From assembly GCF_001514115.1 (NCBI RefSeq), contig NZ_KQ948462.1, positions 228,356 through 292,355 of the forward strand: 64,000 nucleotides of DNA, read 5' to 3'. Positions 27,755-37,058 of this stretch are shown piece after piece; position 1 is the stretch's first letter; the number at the start of each line of letters is the position of its first letter. The notes under the pieces are model-generated. The model did not search any database. It was not told the origin of the DNA and was given only the letters and a program-made list of their open reading frames with translations. A program made the position numbers and the translations under genes. The DNA is from Streptomyces olivochromogenes. GTDB lineage: Bacteria; Actinomycetota; Actinomycetes; Streptomycetales; Streptomycetaceae.

Positions 27755-27857
27755 CGTACGGGAATTCGTTCTTGAATTTCCGTACGGGACTTGCGTCATA
27801 GAAGCCCCTCCGGCGCCCCGCATCCATCAGCCCCGCAAAGCTAGGGCGGGGCGCCGG
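27755..27857 (+). terminator. Two hairpins in the xylF-xylG gap (partial terminator / RNA stabiliser)
   Basis: Hairpin 1 has a 13-bp stem (27755-27767 with 27774-27786, one G-T pair). Hairpin 2 has a perfect 12-bp stem, CCGGCGCCCCGC (27810-27821) with 27846-27857. They lie after xylF in the middle of the operon and probably lower read-through into xylGH or protect the xylF message. Confidence 0.7.
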
Positions 27858-27926
27858 ACGGAACACCCCCTCCACAAACTTCTGCACAACCTCCCGCCGG
27901 GTCAGGCGGCGAAGGAGATGGTTCAC

Positions 27927-28709
27927 GTGTCCGCTACGCCTGTCCTGGCGTTGCGCGGGGTCTCCAAGCGATTCGGTGCCGTCCAGGCGCTCACCGATGT
28001 AGAGCTTGAGGTCCACGCCGGTGAAGTGGTCGCCCTGGTGGGCGACAACGGCGCCGGAAAGTCCACGCTGGTGAAGACGATCGCCGGCGTGCACCCCATC
28101 GATGAGGGCGCCATCGAGTGGGACGGCAAGGCCGTCCACATCAACAAGCCGCAAGACGCCCAGGGCCTCGGTATCGCGACCGTGTACCAGGACCTGGCGC
28201 TGTGCGACAACATCGACGTCGTCGGCAACCTCTACCTGGGCCGGGAGCTGAAGAAGCGCGGCATCCTGGACGAGGTCGAGATGGAGCGCCGCTCCCGCGA
28301 GCTGCTGGACACGCTGTCCATCCGTATCCCCAGCGTCCGCATCCCGATCGCCTCGCTCTCCGGCGGTCAGCGCCAGACCGTGGCGATCGCCCGTTCGATG
28401 CTGGGCGAGCCCAAGCTCGTCATCCTCGACGAGCCCACCGCGGCCCTCGGTGTCGAGCAGACCGCCCAGGTGCTCGACCTGGTCGAGCGGCTGCGTGAAC
28501 GCGGTCACGCGGTCATCCTCATCAGCCACAACATGGCGGATGTGAAGGCCGTGGCCGACAAGGTCGCCGTCCTGCGCCTCGGGCGCAACAACGGCATCTT
28601 CGAGGTCAAGTCGACCTCGCAGGAAGAGATCATCTCCGCCATCACGGGCGCCACGGAGAACGCCGTGACCCGTCGTGCGGCGCGCAGCAATGGGGAGGCT
28701 CAGAAGTGA
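27927..28709 (+). CDS. xylG: Xylose-type ABC transporter ATPase, single-domain
   Basis: A 260-residue ATP-binding subunit with Walker A GDNGAGKST (39-47), the Q loop near VYQDLAL, signature LSGGQRQTVAIARS, Walker B VILDEPTAALG and the switch His in ILISHNMADV. Only one nucleotide-binding domain is present, whereas RbsA/XylG/MglA of enteric bacteria carry two in about 500 residues; the protein must act as a homodimer. The GTG at 27927 is chosen because AAGGAG (27912-27917) is nine bases upstream; the ATG at 27918 touches that site. It overlaps xylH by GTGA. Confidence 0.9.
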   Translation: MSATPVLALRGVSKRFGAVQALTDVELEVHAGEVVALVGDNGAGKSTLVKTIAGVHPIDEGAIEWDGKAVHINKPQDAQGLGIATVYQDLALCDNIDVVGNLYLGRELKKRGILDEVEMERRSRELLDTLSIRIPSVRIPIASLSGGQRQTVAIARSMLGEPKLVILDEPTAALGVEQTAQVLDLVERLRERGHAVILISHNMADVKAVADKVAVLRLGRNNGIFEVKSTSQEEIISAITGATENAVTRRAARSNGEAQK

Positions 28710-29998
28710 GCATCGACAAGACCTCTGAGACCCCCGAGGACCACGTCGTGGAGAACCCCGAGGCGGCCGCCGCGGCGGTCACCGCGGTCGACCCCCGGCT
28801 CCTCGTGCGCGAGCAGGGCCTCGCGGGCTACGCCTCCGAGTTCAAGCGCAAGATGAAGGCCGGTGACCTGGGCTCCATCCCGGTCGTCCTCGGCCTGGTC
28901 ATCATCTGGATCATCTTCCAGAGCCTGAACTCCAACTTCCTCACCGCGGGCAACCTGTCCGACATCTCCGTCGCCATGGTCGGCACGGGCATGATCGCCG
29001 TCGGTATCGTCTTCGTGCTGCTGCTCGGTGAGATCGACCTGTCGGTCGGTTCGGTCTCCGGTGTCGCGGGCGCCGCGTTCGCGGTGCTGAACGTCACACA
29101 CGGCATGAACGAGTATCTGGCCTTCGTGCTGGCCATCCTCACGGGCACGGTCGCGGGCGCGATCCACGGCTTCGTGTTCGCGCGCATCGGTGTGCCGGCC
29201 TTCGCCGTCACCCTGGCGGGTCTGCTGTTCTGGAACGGCTTCATGCTCCAGATCCTGGGCAGCAACGGCACCATCAACCTGGACAGCAACGGCCTCGTCG
29301 CCAAGCTGACCAGCTACTACTTCACCGATGTCGCCGCCGCCTACGTGCTCGCCATCGGCGTCACCGCCGTGTTCTTCCTCAGCTCCTTCTACGGCAACAA
29401 GCGCCGCGAGGCCGCGGGTGTGCCGTCCCGGCCGCTGAGCGAGACCATCCTGCGCACCGCGCTGCTGGCGATCGTCGCCTTCGCCGTGGCGATCACCTAC
29501 AACCAGTACAAGGGCCTTCCGCTCGCCGTGGTGATCTTCATCGCGGTGCTGCTGATCACGGACTTCGTGCTGCGCCGGACCGCGTACGGCCGGAAGATCT
29601 TCGCGCTCGGTGGCAGCGTCGAGGCCTCCCGGCGTGCCGGTATCAACGTGGAGATGGTGCGGATCTCGGTCTTCGCGATCTCCGGTACGTTCGCCGCCAT
29701 CGGTGGTCTGTTCATCGCCTCGAAGATCGCCTCCGCCAACCAGGGCGCGGGCGCGGGTGACCTCCTGATGAACGCGATCGCCGCGGCGGTCATCGGTGGC
29801 ACCAGCCTCTTCGGTGGTCGCGGTCGTACGTGGAACGCGCTGCTGGGTGTGCTGGTGATCGTGTCCATCCAGTACGGTCTGGCGCTGCAGGGCATCGCGT
29901 CGCCGATCCAGTACATGATCACCGGTGGTGTGCTTCTCGCCACGGTCGTCATCGACGCCGTCACCCGCAAGACGCAGAAGACGGCCGGTCGCGCCTAG
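28706..29998 (+). CDS. xylH: Xylose-type ABC transporter permease
   Basis: A 430-residue membrane protein of the RbsC/XylH class with about ten or more helices after a 45-residue charged cytoplasmic N terminus. Landmarks are VLLLGEIDLSVGSVSGVAGA near 110, the VTLAGLLFWNGF segment near 167, and the long cytoplasmic loop with KRREAAGVPSRP that lengthens XylH relative to RbsC. It forms the channel with XylG. The GTG overlaps the xylG stop and has GGGGAGG upstream. It is the last gene of the operon. Confidence 0.9.
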   Translation: MSIDKTSETPEDHVVENPEAAAAAVTAVDPRLLVREQGLAGYASEFKRKMKAGDLGSIPVVLGLVIIWIIFQSLNSNFLTAGNLSDISVAMVGTGMIAVGIVFVLLLGEIDLSVGSVSGVAGAAFAVLNVTHGMNEYLAFVLAILTGTVAGAIHGFVFARIGVPAFAVTLAGLLFWNGFMLQILGSNGTINLDSNGLVAKLTSYYFTDVAAAYVLAIGVTAVFFLSSFYGNKRREAAGVPSRPLSETILRTALLAIVAFAVAITYNQYKGLPLAVVIFIAVLLITDFVLRRTAYGRKIFALGGSVEASRRAGINVEMVRISVFAISGTFAAIGGLFIASKIASANQGAGAGDLLMNAIAAAVIGGTSLFGGRGRTWNALLGVLVIVSIQYGLALQGIASPIQYMITGGVLLATVVIDAVTRKTQKTAGRA

Positions 29999-30034
29999 CG
30001 GTCGTCGGGGCACTGCCCCACGCCCTTTGAACCT

Positions 30035-30064
30035 GTGCCCGGTGCCAATGGCGGTGCCGGGCAC
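30035..30064. terminator. Terminator after xylH
   Basis: A 12-bp stem (30035-30046 with 30053-30064, two G-T pairs), 36 bp after the xylH stop and before the dxs leader. Confidence 0.75.
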
Positions 30065-30138
30065 AGTCATGTCCTGGCGGAACATTAGACTCGACAGGCC
30101 CGGCAAAGCTCGAACAGCTCTACTGCAAGGAGGCACGG

Positions 30139-32070
30139 GTGCCGCTGCTGACCCGCATCAGGGGACCGCGCGATCTGGACCGGCTCAGCCTGGAGCAGCT
30201 GGACCAGCTGGCCGGCGAGATCAGGACCTTTCTCGTCGACGCGGTCTCCAAGACAGGCGGCCACCTCGGCCCCAATCTCGGTGTCGTGGAGCTCACCATC
30301 GCCCTGCACCGCGTCTTCGAGTCGCCGAAGGACAGGGTGCTGTGGGACACCGGTCACCAGTCCTACGTCCACAAGCTGCTCACCGGCCGTCAGGACTTCT
30401 CGAAGCTGAAGATGAAGGGCGGCCTGTCCGGCTATCCCTCGCAGGCCGAGTCCGAGCACGACGTGATCGAGAACTCGCACGCCTCCACGGTCCTCGGCTG
30501 GGCCGACGGTCTGGCGAAGGCCAACGAGGTGCTCGACAGGGACGACCACGTGGTCGCCGTCATCGGTGACGGCGCTCTCACCGGCGGCATGGCCTGGGAG
30601 GCGCTCAACAACATCGCGGACGCCAAGGACCGCCACCTGGTCATCGTCGTCAACGACAACGAGCGTTCGTACGCCCCCACGATCGGCGGCCTCGCGAACC
30701 ACCTGGCGACCCTGCGCACCACGGACGGCTACGAGCGCTTCCTCGCCCGGGGGAAGGACCTCCTGGAGCGCACGCCGGTCGTCGGCAAGCCGCTCTACGA
30801 GACCCTGCACGGCGCGAAGAAGGGGCTCAAGGACTTCATCGCCCCGCAGGGCATGTTCGAGGACCTGGGCCTGAAGTACGTCGGCCCGATCGACGGCCAC
30901 GACATCGAGGCCCTGGAGTCGGCGCTGGCCCGCGCCAAGCGCTTCGGCGGCCCGGTCATCGTGCACTGCCTCACCGAGAAGGGCCGCGGCTACCAGCCCG
31001 CCCTGCAGGACGAGGCGGACCGCTTCCACGCCGTCGGCAAGATCCACCCCGACACGGGCCTGCCGATCGCCTCCTCCGGCGCCGACTGGACCTCCGTCTT
31101 CGGCGAGGAGATGGTCAGGCTCGGCCAGGAGCGCAAGGACGTGGTCGCCATCACGGCCGCGATGCTCCAGCCGGTCGGCCTCGACAAGTTCGCCAAGGCC
31201 TTCCCCAAACGGGTGTACGACGTCGGCATCGCGGAGCAGCACGGCGCCGTGTCCGCGGCGGGCCTGGCGACCGGCGGACTGCACCCCGTCTTCGCCGTCT
31301 ACGCGACCTTCCTCAACCGCGCCTTCGACCAGGTCCTGATGGACGTGGCCCTGCACAAGTGCGGCGTGACGTTCGTGCTGGACCGCGCGGGCGTCACCGG
31401 TACCGACGGCGCCTCGCACAACGGCATGTGGGACATGTCGATCCTTCAGGTCGTGCCGGGTCTCAGGCTCGCCGCGCCGCGTGACGCCGACCAGGTCCGC
31501 GCCCAGCTGCGCGAGGCCGTCGACGTGACCGACGCGCCGACCGTGGTCCGCTTCTCCAAGGGCGCGGTCGGTCCGGCGGTGCCCGCGGTGGGCCGGATCG
31601 GCGGCATGGACGTGCTGCGCGAGCCGGGCACCGACGCGCCCGACGTACTCCTCGTCTCCGTCGGCGCCCTCGCGCCGATGTGCCTGGAGATCGCCGGCCT
31701 CCTCGACCAGCAGGGCATCTCCACGACCGTCGTCGACCCGCGCTGGGTCAAGCCGGTCGACGAGGCCATGGCCCCGCTCGCCGAGCAGCACCGCGTCGTC
31801 GTCACCGTCGAGGACAACTCCCGCGTCGGCGGCGTCGGCTCGACGATCGCGCAGGCCCTGCGCGACGCGGGCGTCGACGTCCCGCTGCGCGACTTCGGCA
31901 TCCCGCCGCGCTTCCTCGACCACGCCTCGCGCGCCGAGGTCATGGCGGAGATCGGCCTGACCGCACCGGACATCGCCCGGCAGGTCACCGGTCTCGTCTC
32001 CAAGCTCGACGGCCGCTTCCCGGGTGCCGCCGCGCAGGCGGTGGACTCGGTGGAGCCCGCCCGCGACTGA
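30139..32070 (+). CDS. dxs: 1-deoxy-D-xylulose-5-phosphate synthase
   Basis: A 643-residue thiamine-diphosphate enzyme that condenses pyruvate and glyceraldehyde-3-phosphate, the first step of the MEP isoprenoid pathway. Visible landmarks are GGHLGPNLGVVE with H42, WDTGHQSYVHKLLTGR with H73, the ThDP motif GDGALTGGMAWEALNN (143-158), and IAEQHGAVSAAGLA containing the catalytic Glu of the transketolase pyrimidine domain. The C-terminal domain (TVEDNSRVGGVGS) is complete. The GTG start has AAGGAGG 5-6 bases upstream. A TAGACT -10-like hexamer lies at 30085-30090. The gene is followed by a strong terminator and is probably transcribed alone. Confidence 0.97.
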   Translation: MPLLTRIRGPRDLDRLSLEQLDQLAGEIRTFLVDAVSKTGGHLGPNLGVVELTIALHRVFESPKDRVLWDTGHQSYVHKLLTGRQDFSKLKMKGGLSGYPSQAESEHDVIENSHASTVLGWADGLAKANEVLDRDDHVVAVIGDGALTGGMAWEALNNIADAKDRHLVIVVNDNERSYAPTIGGLANHLATLRTTDGYERFLARGKDLLERTPVVGKPLYETLHGAKKGLKDFIAPQGMFEDLGLKYVGPIDGHDIEALESALARAKRFGGPVIVHCLTEKGRGYQPALQDEADRFHAVGKIHPDTGLPIASSGADWTSVFGEEMVRLGQERKDVVAITAAMLQPVGLDKFAKAFPKRVYDVGIAEQHGAVSAAGLATGGLHPVFAVYATFLNRAFDQVLMDVALHKCGVTFVLDRAGVTGTDGASHNGMWDMSILQVVPGLRLAAPRDADQVRAQLREAVDVTDAPTVVRFSKGAVGPAVPAVGRIGGMDVLREPGTDAPDVLLVSVGALAPMCLEIAGLLDQQGISTTVVDPRWVKPVDEAMAPLAEQHRVVVTVEDNSRVGGVGSTIAQALRDAGVDVPLRDFGIPPRFLDHASRAEVMAEIGLTAPDIARQVTGLVSKLDGRFPGAAAQAVDSVEPARD

Positions 32071-32096
32071 CGTACCACCTTCGAACGCAGGTCCAT

Positions 32097-32139
32097 TGGG
32101 CCGGTTTCGCCACCCCGCACGGGTGGCGAAACCGGCCCA
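32097..32139. terminator. Terminator after dxs
   Basis: A perfect 19-bp stem (32097-32115 with 32121-32139) and a 5-nt loop CGCAC, followed by TTTG. Confidence 0.95.
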
Positions 32140-32223
32140 TTTGCGTGAATCCGACCGCACCGGGGCATGCGCGGTACACGCCCCCTCGATCATGTCGAGG
32201 ACATCAAGCGTGGAGGTAGGCCC

Positions 32224-33744
32224 GTGAGCAGCACCCTCTTCAGGACTAAGAAGGTCGAACAGTCGATCTTGGACACTGAGGAGCCGGAGCACGCACTCAA
32301 GAAGTCGCTGTCGGCTCTGGATCTCACCGTCTTCGGCGTCGGTGTCATCATCGGAACCGGCATCTTCGTCCTCACCGGCAAGGTCGCCAAGGAGAACGCG
32401 GGCCCCGCGGTCTCGCTGGCGTTCGTCGTCGCGGGTGTCGTCTGCGCCCTGGCGGCGCTGTGCTATGCGGAGTTCGCCTCCACGGTCCCGGTGGCGGGGT
32501 CCGCGTACACCTTCGCGTACGCCTCGCTCGGTGAGCTGCCCGCCTGGATCATCGGCTGGGACCTGGTGCTGGAGTTCGCGCTCGGTACGGCGGTGGTGGC
32601 CGTCGGCTGGTCGGGGTACGTGCGCTCGCTCCTGGACAACGCGGGCTGGCATCTGCCGGGCTATCTCAGCGGGCGTGAGGGGTCCTCCGGGTTCGGCTTC
32701 GACATCCTCGCCGCCGCGCTGGTGCTGGTGCTCACGGCGATCCTGGTCATCGGCGTGAAGCTCTCGGCCCGCGTCACCACGGTCGTGGTCGCCATCAAGG
32801 TCACCGTCGTGATGATCGTGATCATCGCGGGCGCCTTCTTCATCGTGGGCGACAACTACACGCCCTTCATCCCCAAGGTGCAGGCCCAGGAGGCGGGCAG
32901 CAGTCTCAATGCCCCGCTCGTCCAGCTCATGTTCGGCTACACACCCACCAACTTCGGTGTGATGGGCATCTTCACCGCCGCCTCCGTCGTCTTCTTCGCC
33001 TTCATCGGCTTCGACGTGGTGGCGACGGCCGCCGAGGAGACCAAGAACCCGCAGCGGGACATGCCGCGCGGCATCATGGGCTCGCTCTTCATCTGCACCG
33101 CTCTCTACGTGGCCGTGTCGATCGTCGTCACCGGCATGCAGAGGTACGACCGGCTGTCCATCGACGCCCCGCTCGCCGACGCCTTCAAGGCGACCGGGCA
33201 CCCCTGGTACGCCGGCGTCATCAGCTTCGGCGCCGCCGTCGGTCTGACCACGGTCTGCATGATCCTGCTGCTCGGCCAGACCCGGGTCTTCTTCGCGATG
33301 AGCCGCGACGGACTGCTGCCGCGGTTCTTCTCCCGGGTCCACCCCAGGTTCCGCACCCCGCACCGGCCGACCATCCTGCTCGGTGTGATCATCGCGATCG
33401 TGGCGGGCTTCACCAGCCTCAGCGAACTGGCCGAACTGGTCAACATCGGTACGCTCTTCGCCTTCGTGGTCGTCGCGATCGGCGTCGTCATCCTCCGCCA
33501 CACCCGCCCCGACCTGCATCGCTCCTTCCGCACCCCGCTGGTCCCGCTGGTCCCGATCGTCTCCGTCCTCGCCTCGGTCTGGCTGATGCTCAACCTGCCG
33601 GCCGAGACCTGGCTGCGGTTCGCGGTCTGGATGGTGATCGGCTTCGGCGTCTACTTCCTGTACGGCCGCTCGCACAGCCGTCTCGGGCGGCACGGGGAGA
33701 CGACCGAGGCCGGGGTGCACCCGCCGCGCCCCAAGACACAGTGA
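32224..33744 (+). CDS. APC-superfamily amino acid permease
   Basis: A 506-residue transporter with about 12 hydrophobic helices. It has the cationic-amino-acid-transporter opening (KKSLSALDLTVFGVGVIIGT, then GIFVLTGKVA) and the FIGFDVVATAAEETKNPQRD loop of helix 6-7. Such proteins take up amino acids by proton symport; the substrate is not visible. The GTG at 32224 follows GGAGG; an upstream in-frame start at 32167 has no such site. It stands between the dxs terminator and the glycosyltransferase gene with its own leader. Confidence 0.9.
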   Translation: MSSTLFRTKKVEQSILDTEEPEHALKKSLSALDLTVFGVGVIIGTGIFVLTGKVAKENAGPAVSLAFVVAGVVCALAALCYAEFASTVPVAGSAYTFAYASLGELPAWIIGWDLVLEFALGTAVVAVGWSGYVRSLLDNAGWHLPGYLSGREGSSGFGFDILAAALVLVLTAILVIGVKLSARVTTVVVAIKVTVVMIVIIAGAFFIVGDNYTPFIPKVQAQEAGSSLNAPLVQLMFGYTPTNFGVMGIFTAASVVFFAFIGFDVVATAAEETKNPQRDMPRGIMGSLFICTALYVAVSIVVTGMQRYDRLSIDAPLADAFKATGHPWYAGVISFGAAVGLTTVCMILLLGQTRVFFAMSRDGLLPRFFSRVHPRFRTPHRPTILLGVIIAIVAGFTSLSELAELVNIGTLFAFVVVAIGVVILRHTRPDLHRSFRTPLVPLVPIVSVLASVWLMLNLPAETWLRFAVWMVIGFGVYFLYGRSHSRLGRHGETTEAGVHPPRPKTQ

Positions 33745-33818
33745 TCGGACCTTATTGATGCTCCGGCCCCGTATGTCCCGTTTCGGTGGAGACCGCGGGG
33801 CCGGATAGCGTGCACCGT

Positions 33819-35285
33819 ATGCTCGCCGGGCTCCTGGAAACACCACGCTCCGCAGCCGCGTCACGGATGTCGGGCCCCGGCTACTGGAGACGGCTGCTGC
33901 CCGTCCTCGGGGTGCTGGTCTGTCTCACCCGGGCCCCCTCCTTCGTACGGCCGCTGTGGAACCCCGACGAGGGCTATCTCGCCGTACAGGCGCGGATACT
34001 GGCGGGCGGGGGAGAGCTGTACGAGACCGTCGTGGACCGCAAGCCTCCGCTCGTGCCGTGGCTGTACGAGGCGGCGTTCGCGGTGTTCGGCTCCGGTTCG
34101 CTCACGTCCGTGCGCGTCCTCGCGATCGTGGCCCAGCTGTCGACCGCCGTGCTGCTGGCCTCGCTGGCCCGGCGTCGCTGGGGCGATCAGGCCGGGCGCA
34201 CGGCCGGGGTGCTGTACGTGCTGGTCTCGATCGGGCTCAACCCCGAAGACGCGCAGGCGGCGACCTTCGAGGTGTTCATACTGCCCTGCACGACGGCCGC
34301 GATGTGGTGCGCCGACCGGTGCCGCTGGGGCGCCGCGGGGGTCGCCGTGGCCTGCTCCTTCCTGACCAAGCAGACCGGCGGGGTGGTGCTCGTGCCGGTG
34401 CTCTGGATGCTGTGGCGGCAGGAGACGGCACCTCGAAGAGGCCTGCTGCGGCTCGGAGTTGGCGTGGTCTGCCCGGTCCTCGGCGCGGCGCTGCTCACCA
34501 CCCCGGCGGGATTCCTGTTCTGGACGGTCACCGGTTCGGGTGCCTACGTCTCCTTCACGGGCTCCGAACTCCACGTCCTGTCACGCGGGTTGACCAACAC
34601 GGGGATCCTCGCGGCGGCCTGCGCGGGCCTGATCCCGCCGATCCTGCGGGCGCTGCGCGTGGCCCGCACCGGCGCGGCCGAACTCTGGCTGTGGCTCGGC
34701 TCGTCGGCGGTGGCGGTCCTGGTCGGCTTCCACTTCTTCGGCCACTACTACCTTCAACTCATCCCGTCCCTGGCCCTGTTGGCGACGGCCGCGCTCCAGA
34801 TCCTGCCCCGCGAACGCCTGGTGACCGCCGTCCTCGCCTCGGGCTGCTGCTGCGCGCTGTTTCTGGCCTGGGGCCTGCTCGCGCCACGGCCCGAACTCGG
34901 GCACGCCCAGCGCCTCGCCGCCGCCCTGGACCACCGTACGGATCCCGGGGACCGCGTCCTCGTGTGGGGCATACACCCGGAGACGTACTGGCTGGCGAAC
35001 CGGACCCCCGCCAGCCGCTATCTGACCGCCGGGCTCCTCACCAACTACAGCGGGGGCCGCGACGGTCCCCAGGTCGGCGAGAAGTACGCCGTCGAGGGCG
35101 CCTGGCCGGTGTTCCGCGCGGAACTGACGGCCCACCCACCGGCCCTCGTCGTCGACGACTCCCGGGGCAAGCCGTACGCCCCCGACCGGGTCGGCTCGCT
35201 GCGCCGGCTGCTGGCCGCGGGGTGGGAGGAGGCGGGCACGGTGGACGGGGCGGTGCTGTACACCCGCACGGGGCCGCCGGACTGA
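33819..35285 (+). CDS. Polytopic membrane glycosyltransferase (GT39/ArnT-like)
   Basis: A 488-residue membrane protein with about ten helices. The first extracytoplasmic loop carries the acidic pair D50/E51 in LWNPDEGYLAVQARIL and the DRKPPLVPWLYE motif near 73, the hallmarks of dolichol/polyprenyl-phosphate-sugar-dependent transferases (ArnT, PMT and relatives). It would move a sugar from a lipid-phosphate donor to an outer-surface acceptor. The ATG at 33819 follows a GATAGC element by some ten bases and no ribosome binding site, so it may be leaderless; a GTG at 33786 is the alternative. It lies just before the surface-glycan locus, which may or may not be functional linkage. Confidence 0.75.
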   Translation: MLAGLLETPRSAAASRMSGPGYWRRLLPVLGVLVCLTRAPSFVRPLWNPDEGYLAVQARILAGGGELYETVVDRKPPLVPWLYEAAFAVFGSGSLTSVRVLAIVAQLSTAVLLASLARRRWGDQAGRTAGVLYVLVSIGLNPEDAQAATFEVFILPCTTAAMWCADRCRWGAAGVAVACSFLTKQTGGVVLVPVLWMLWRQETAPRRGLLRLGVGVVCPVLGAALLTTPAGFLFWTVTGSGAYVSFTGSELHVLSRGLTNTGILAAACAGLIPPILRALRVARTGAAELWLWLGSSAVAVLVGFHFFGHYYLQLIPSLALLATAALQILPRERLVTAVLASGCCCALFLAWGLLAPRPELGHAQRLAAALDHRTDPGDRVLVWGIHPETYWLANRTPASRYLTAGLLTNYSGGRDGPQVGEKYAVEGAWPVFRAELTAHPPALVVDDSRGKPYAPDRVGSLRRLLAAGWEEAGTVDGAVLYTRTGPPD

Positions 35286-35365
35286 CCCGGGGCCGCGCCG
35301 CACACCCGGGCTCGCCCCACCCGCTCGCCCGCCGACCTGCCCCGGCCCACCGGTCGCGCGCCGGC

Positions 35366-35740
35366 TCAGGAGGGCCCCCGTACCGTCCGGGGTCCCGCCA
35401 CCTCCGCGCCCGACTCGGTCACCCTGCGCCGCAGTTCACGGTCCGCCGTGATGACCAGGACGGGGCGGTCACCGGCCTCGGTCACCACCTCCACGATGCG
35501 GTCGTCGCCGCTGCCGGGTGCCTCCACGACCCGTACACCGGGGACGGACTCCACACCCTTGGCCGCGCCCTCCACCACGAGGACCAGCTCCACCGGACCC
35601 TCGTGCCCGGGCAGCCCGTCCCGGACGAGCCGGTCCCGCAGCCGCTCCGCGGCACCCCGGCGGTCGCGCCACCAGCCGTCGGGGACGGAGCCGACGACGT
35701 TGGCGGCGTCGATGATCACGAGCAGAGGCTGGTCGGTCAT
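35366..35740 (-). CDS. NYN/PIN-like domain small protein (putative nuclease)
   Basis: A 124-residue protein with the acidic pattern of NYN/PIN-fold nucleases: LLVIIDAANVVGS (D11, N14) at the first strand, an acidic pair GDDRIVEVV (D79, D80), and VLVITADRELRRRV (D100) before the last helix. Proteins of this type cut RNA in a metal-dependent way. The whole fold fits in the short length, so it is probably complete. The ATG at 35740 has no clear ribosome binding site. The gene is divergent from the propeller protein gene, with a dyad between them. Confidence 0.75.
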   Translation of the reverse strand: MTDQPLLVIIDAANVVGSVPDGWWRDRRGAAERLRDRLVRDGLPGHEGPVELVLVVEGAAKGVESVPGVRVVEAPGSGDDRIVEVVTEAGDRPVLVITADRELRRRVTESGAEVAGPRTVRGPS

Positions 35741-35757
35741 CCGACCAGCGTCCCATG

Positions 35758-35791
35758 AACGGCTGTACGGACATCGGCTTGAACAGCCGTT
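35758..35791. promoter_or_regulatory. Inverted repeat in the divergent NYN/propeller promoter region
   Basis: AACGGCTGT (35758-35766) and ACAGCCGTT (35783-35791) form perfect 9-bp arms around 16 bp, immediately before the NYN gene start. It may be an operator. Confidence 0.45.
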
Positions 35792-35920
35792 TGAACGGCC
35801 GTCACACAAGCTTGAGGAAACGTTCATCCTATGATGGGGCGCGCTAGGCCTCCCGCGTGCCCGCACGCGGAGGCGGCAGGGGAGCCGCGCCGAGTGTCAT
35901 GGGAAAGGGCAGGTCACGTC

Positions 35921-37045
35921 ATGCGGACCAGATCCGGGCGCGCCGCCGTCCGGGGCAGAGCGAAGGCCGACGCCGACGCACCCGGGGGAGCCGGGCGGCA
36001 CGTGGCGGACACCGTCGTCGGCGGCCCCTGGCTGGTCCTGGGCAAGGACGGCAGGCTCAGCGCTTACGCTCACGGCCGTGCGGGGCTGCTGCGCTGGACC
36101 GAGGCCCGGCGGGGCGGCTCGCGGTGGACGGGCCCGGACGTCTTCCCGGCGGCCGATCTGACGTGGGTGTCCGTGGCCCAGGGAGCCGATGGCTATGTCC
36201 ACTTCCTCGGCCGGCGCGAGGTCCGCAAGGGGGAGGGTCCGCCCGCCGTCGAGATCGTCCACGCCATCCAGTACCAGACCGACCGCCCCGTCGCCGAGTG
36301 GCGCTCGCTCGGCAATCCGCACAAGGACCGGGACAAGGCGGCGCGGCTCGGCGTCCCGTCCGGGGCGGTGGGCCCGGACGGCACGGTGCACGTCTTCGTG
36401 CGCAACGCCGGGGGCGGTGTGATGCTGCGCAGGGAGCTGCCGGGCGGCAAATGGGGCCCCTGGACCGACCTCAAGGGCAGCCGCGTGCAGGATCCGGTGG
36501 CCGCGGTGGTCCATCCCTCCGGTCGCGTGGAGGCGATGGCCGGGGGTGACGGCTGTGTCATGCGCTGGGTCCAGGAGGAGCCCGGCGGGGACTTCCGGCA
36601 GGCCCCGAACATCCCGCTCGCGGTGGCTCCCGGCAGCGCCGTCGCACTGGCGACCGGGCCCGACCGGGCGACGTACTACTGGACCGACCCGGCCACCGGC
36701 GGGATCGTCGCGCACCGGCCGGGGAGTTGGGTGATCCCGCTGGGCGGCGCGCCGGCCGGGGAACCCGTGGTGGCGCTCCGCGCGGTTCTCGACGGCTACG
36801 ACTGCACGGTGCTGGCCCATCGCGACCTCGACGGTCAGATCATGCTCGCCGCCTGCGGCACGGAGAACGAGCAGGCCGGGCTGTGGTGGTCACCCACCGG
36901 CGAGCGCTGCGTGGGCGCACCGGCGGCGGCCCTCGACGCGTACGGGCGTGTCGTGCTCGGGATGATCGGCGCGGACGGTGCGTTGTGCGTCGCGCGGCAG
37001 AACGGTGACGGGGGTCTGGTGATGGCCCCGTCCATCCGCGTCTGA
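35921..37045 (+). CDS. Propeller-like repeat protein (lectin-like), paralogue of two proteins downstream
   Basis: A 374-residue protein without recognisable signal peptide or membrane helix. It is built of repeated beta-rich units, each with a polar loop and W or FVR motif: GKDGRLSAYAHGRAGLLRWTE near 43, VSVAQGADGYVHFLGR, LGVPSGAVGPDGTVHVFVRN near 150, and WGPWTDLKGSRVQDPVAAVV near 185. The same order of motifs occurs in the C-terminal half of the deacetylase at 46202-48163 and in the protein at 48192-49208. The pattern resembles the PLL-type fucose-binding lectin beta-propeller, but this is fold inference. The ATG at 35921 has GGGCAGG upstream. An Arg/Ala-rich 35-residue N terminus precedes the first repeat. 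Confidence 0.7.
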   Translation: MRTRSGRAAVRGRAKADADAPGGAGRHVADTVVGGPWLVLGKDGRLSAYAHGRAGLLRWTEARRGGSRWTGPDVFPAADLTWVSVAQGADGYVHFLGRREVRKGEGPPAVEIVHAIQYQTDRPVAEWRSLGNPHKDRDKAARLGVPSGAVGPDGTVHVFVRNAGGGVMLRRELPGGKWGPWTDLKGSRVQDPVAAVVHPSGRVEAMAGGDGCVMRWVQEEPGGDFRQAPNIPLAVAPGSAVALATGPDRATYYWTDPATGGIVAHRPGSWVIPLGGAPAGEPVVALRAVLDGYDCTVLAHRDLDGQIMLAACGTENEQAGLWWSPTGERCVGAPAAALDAYGRVVLGMIGADGALCVARQNGDGGLVMAPSIRV

Positions 37046-37058
37046 CAGCGGAGACCGA

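Noticed and set aside
30085..33864. 1259-codon reverse-strand frame opposite dxs and the permease gene
   Set aside because: Antisense shadow. The sense genes carry clear enzyme and transporter motifs.
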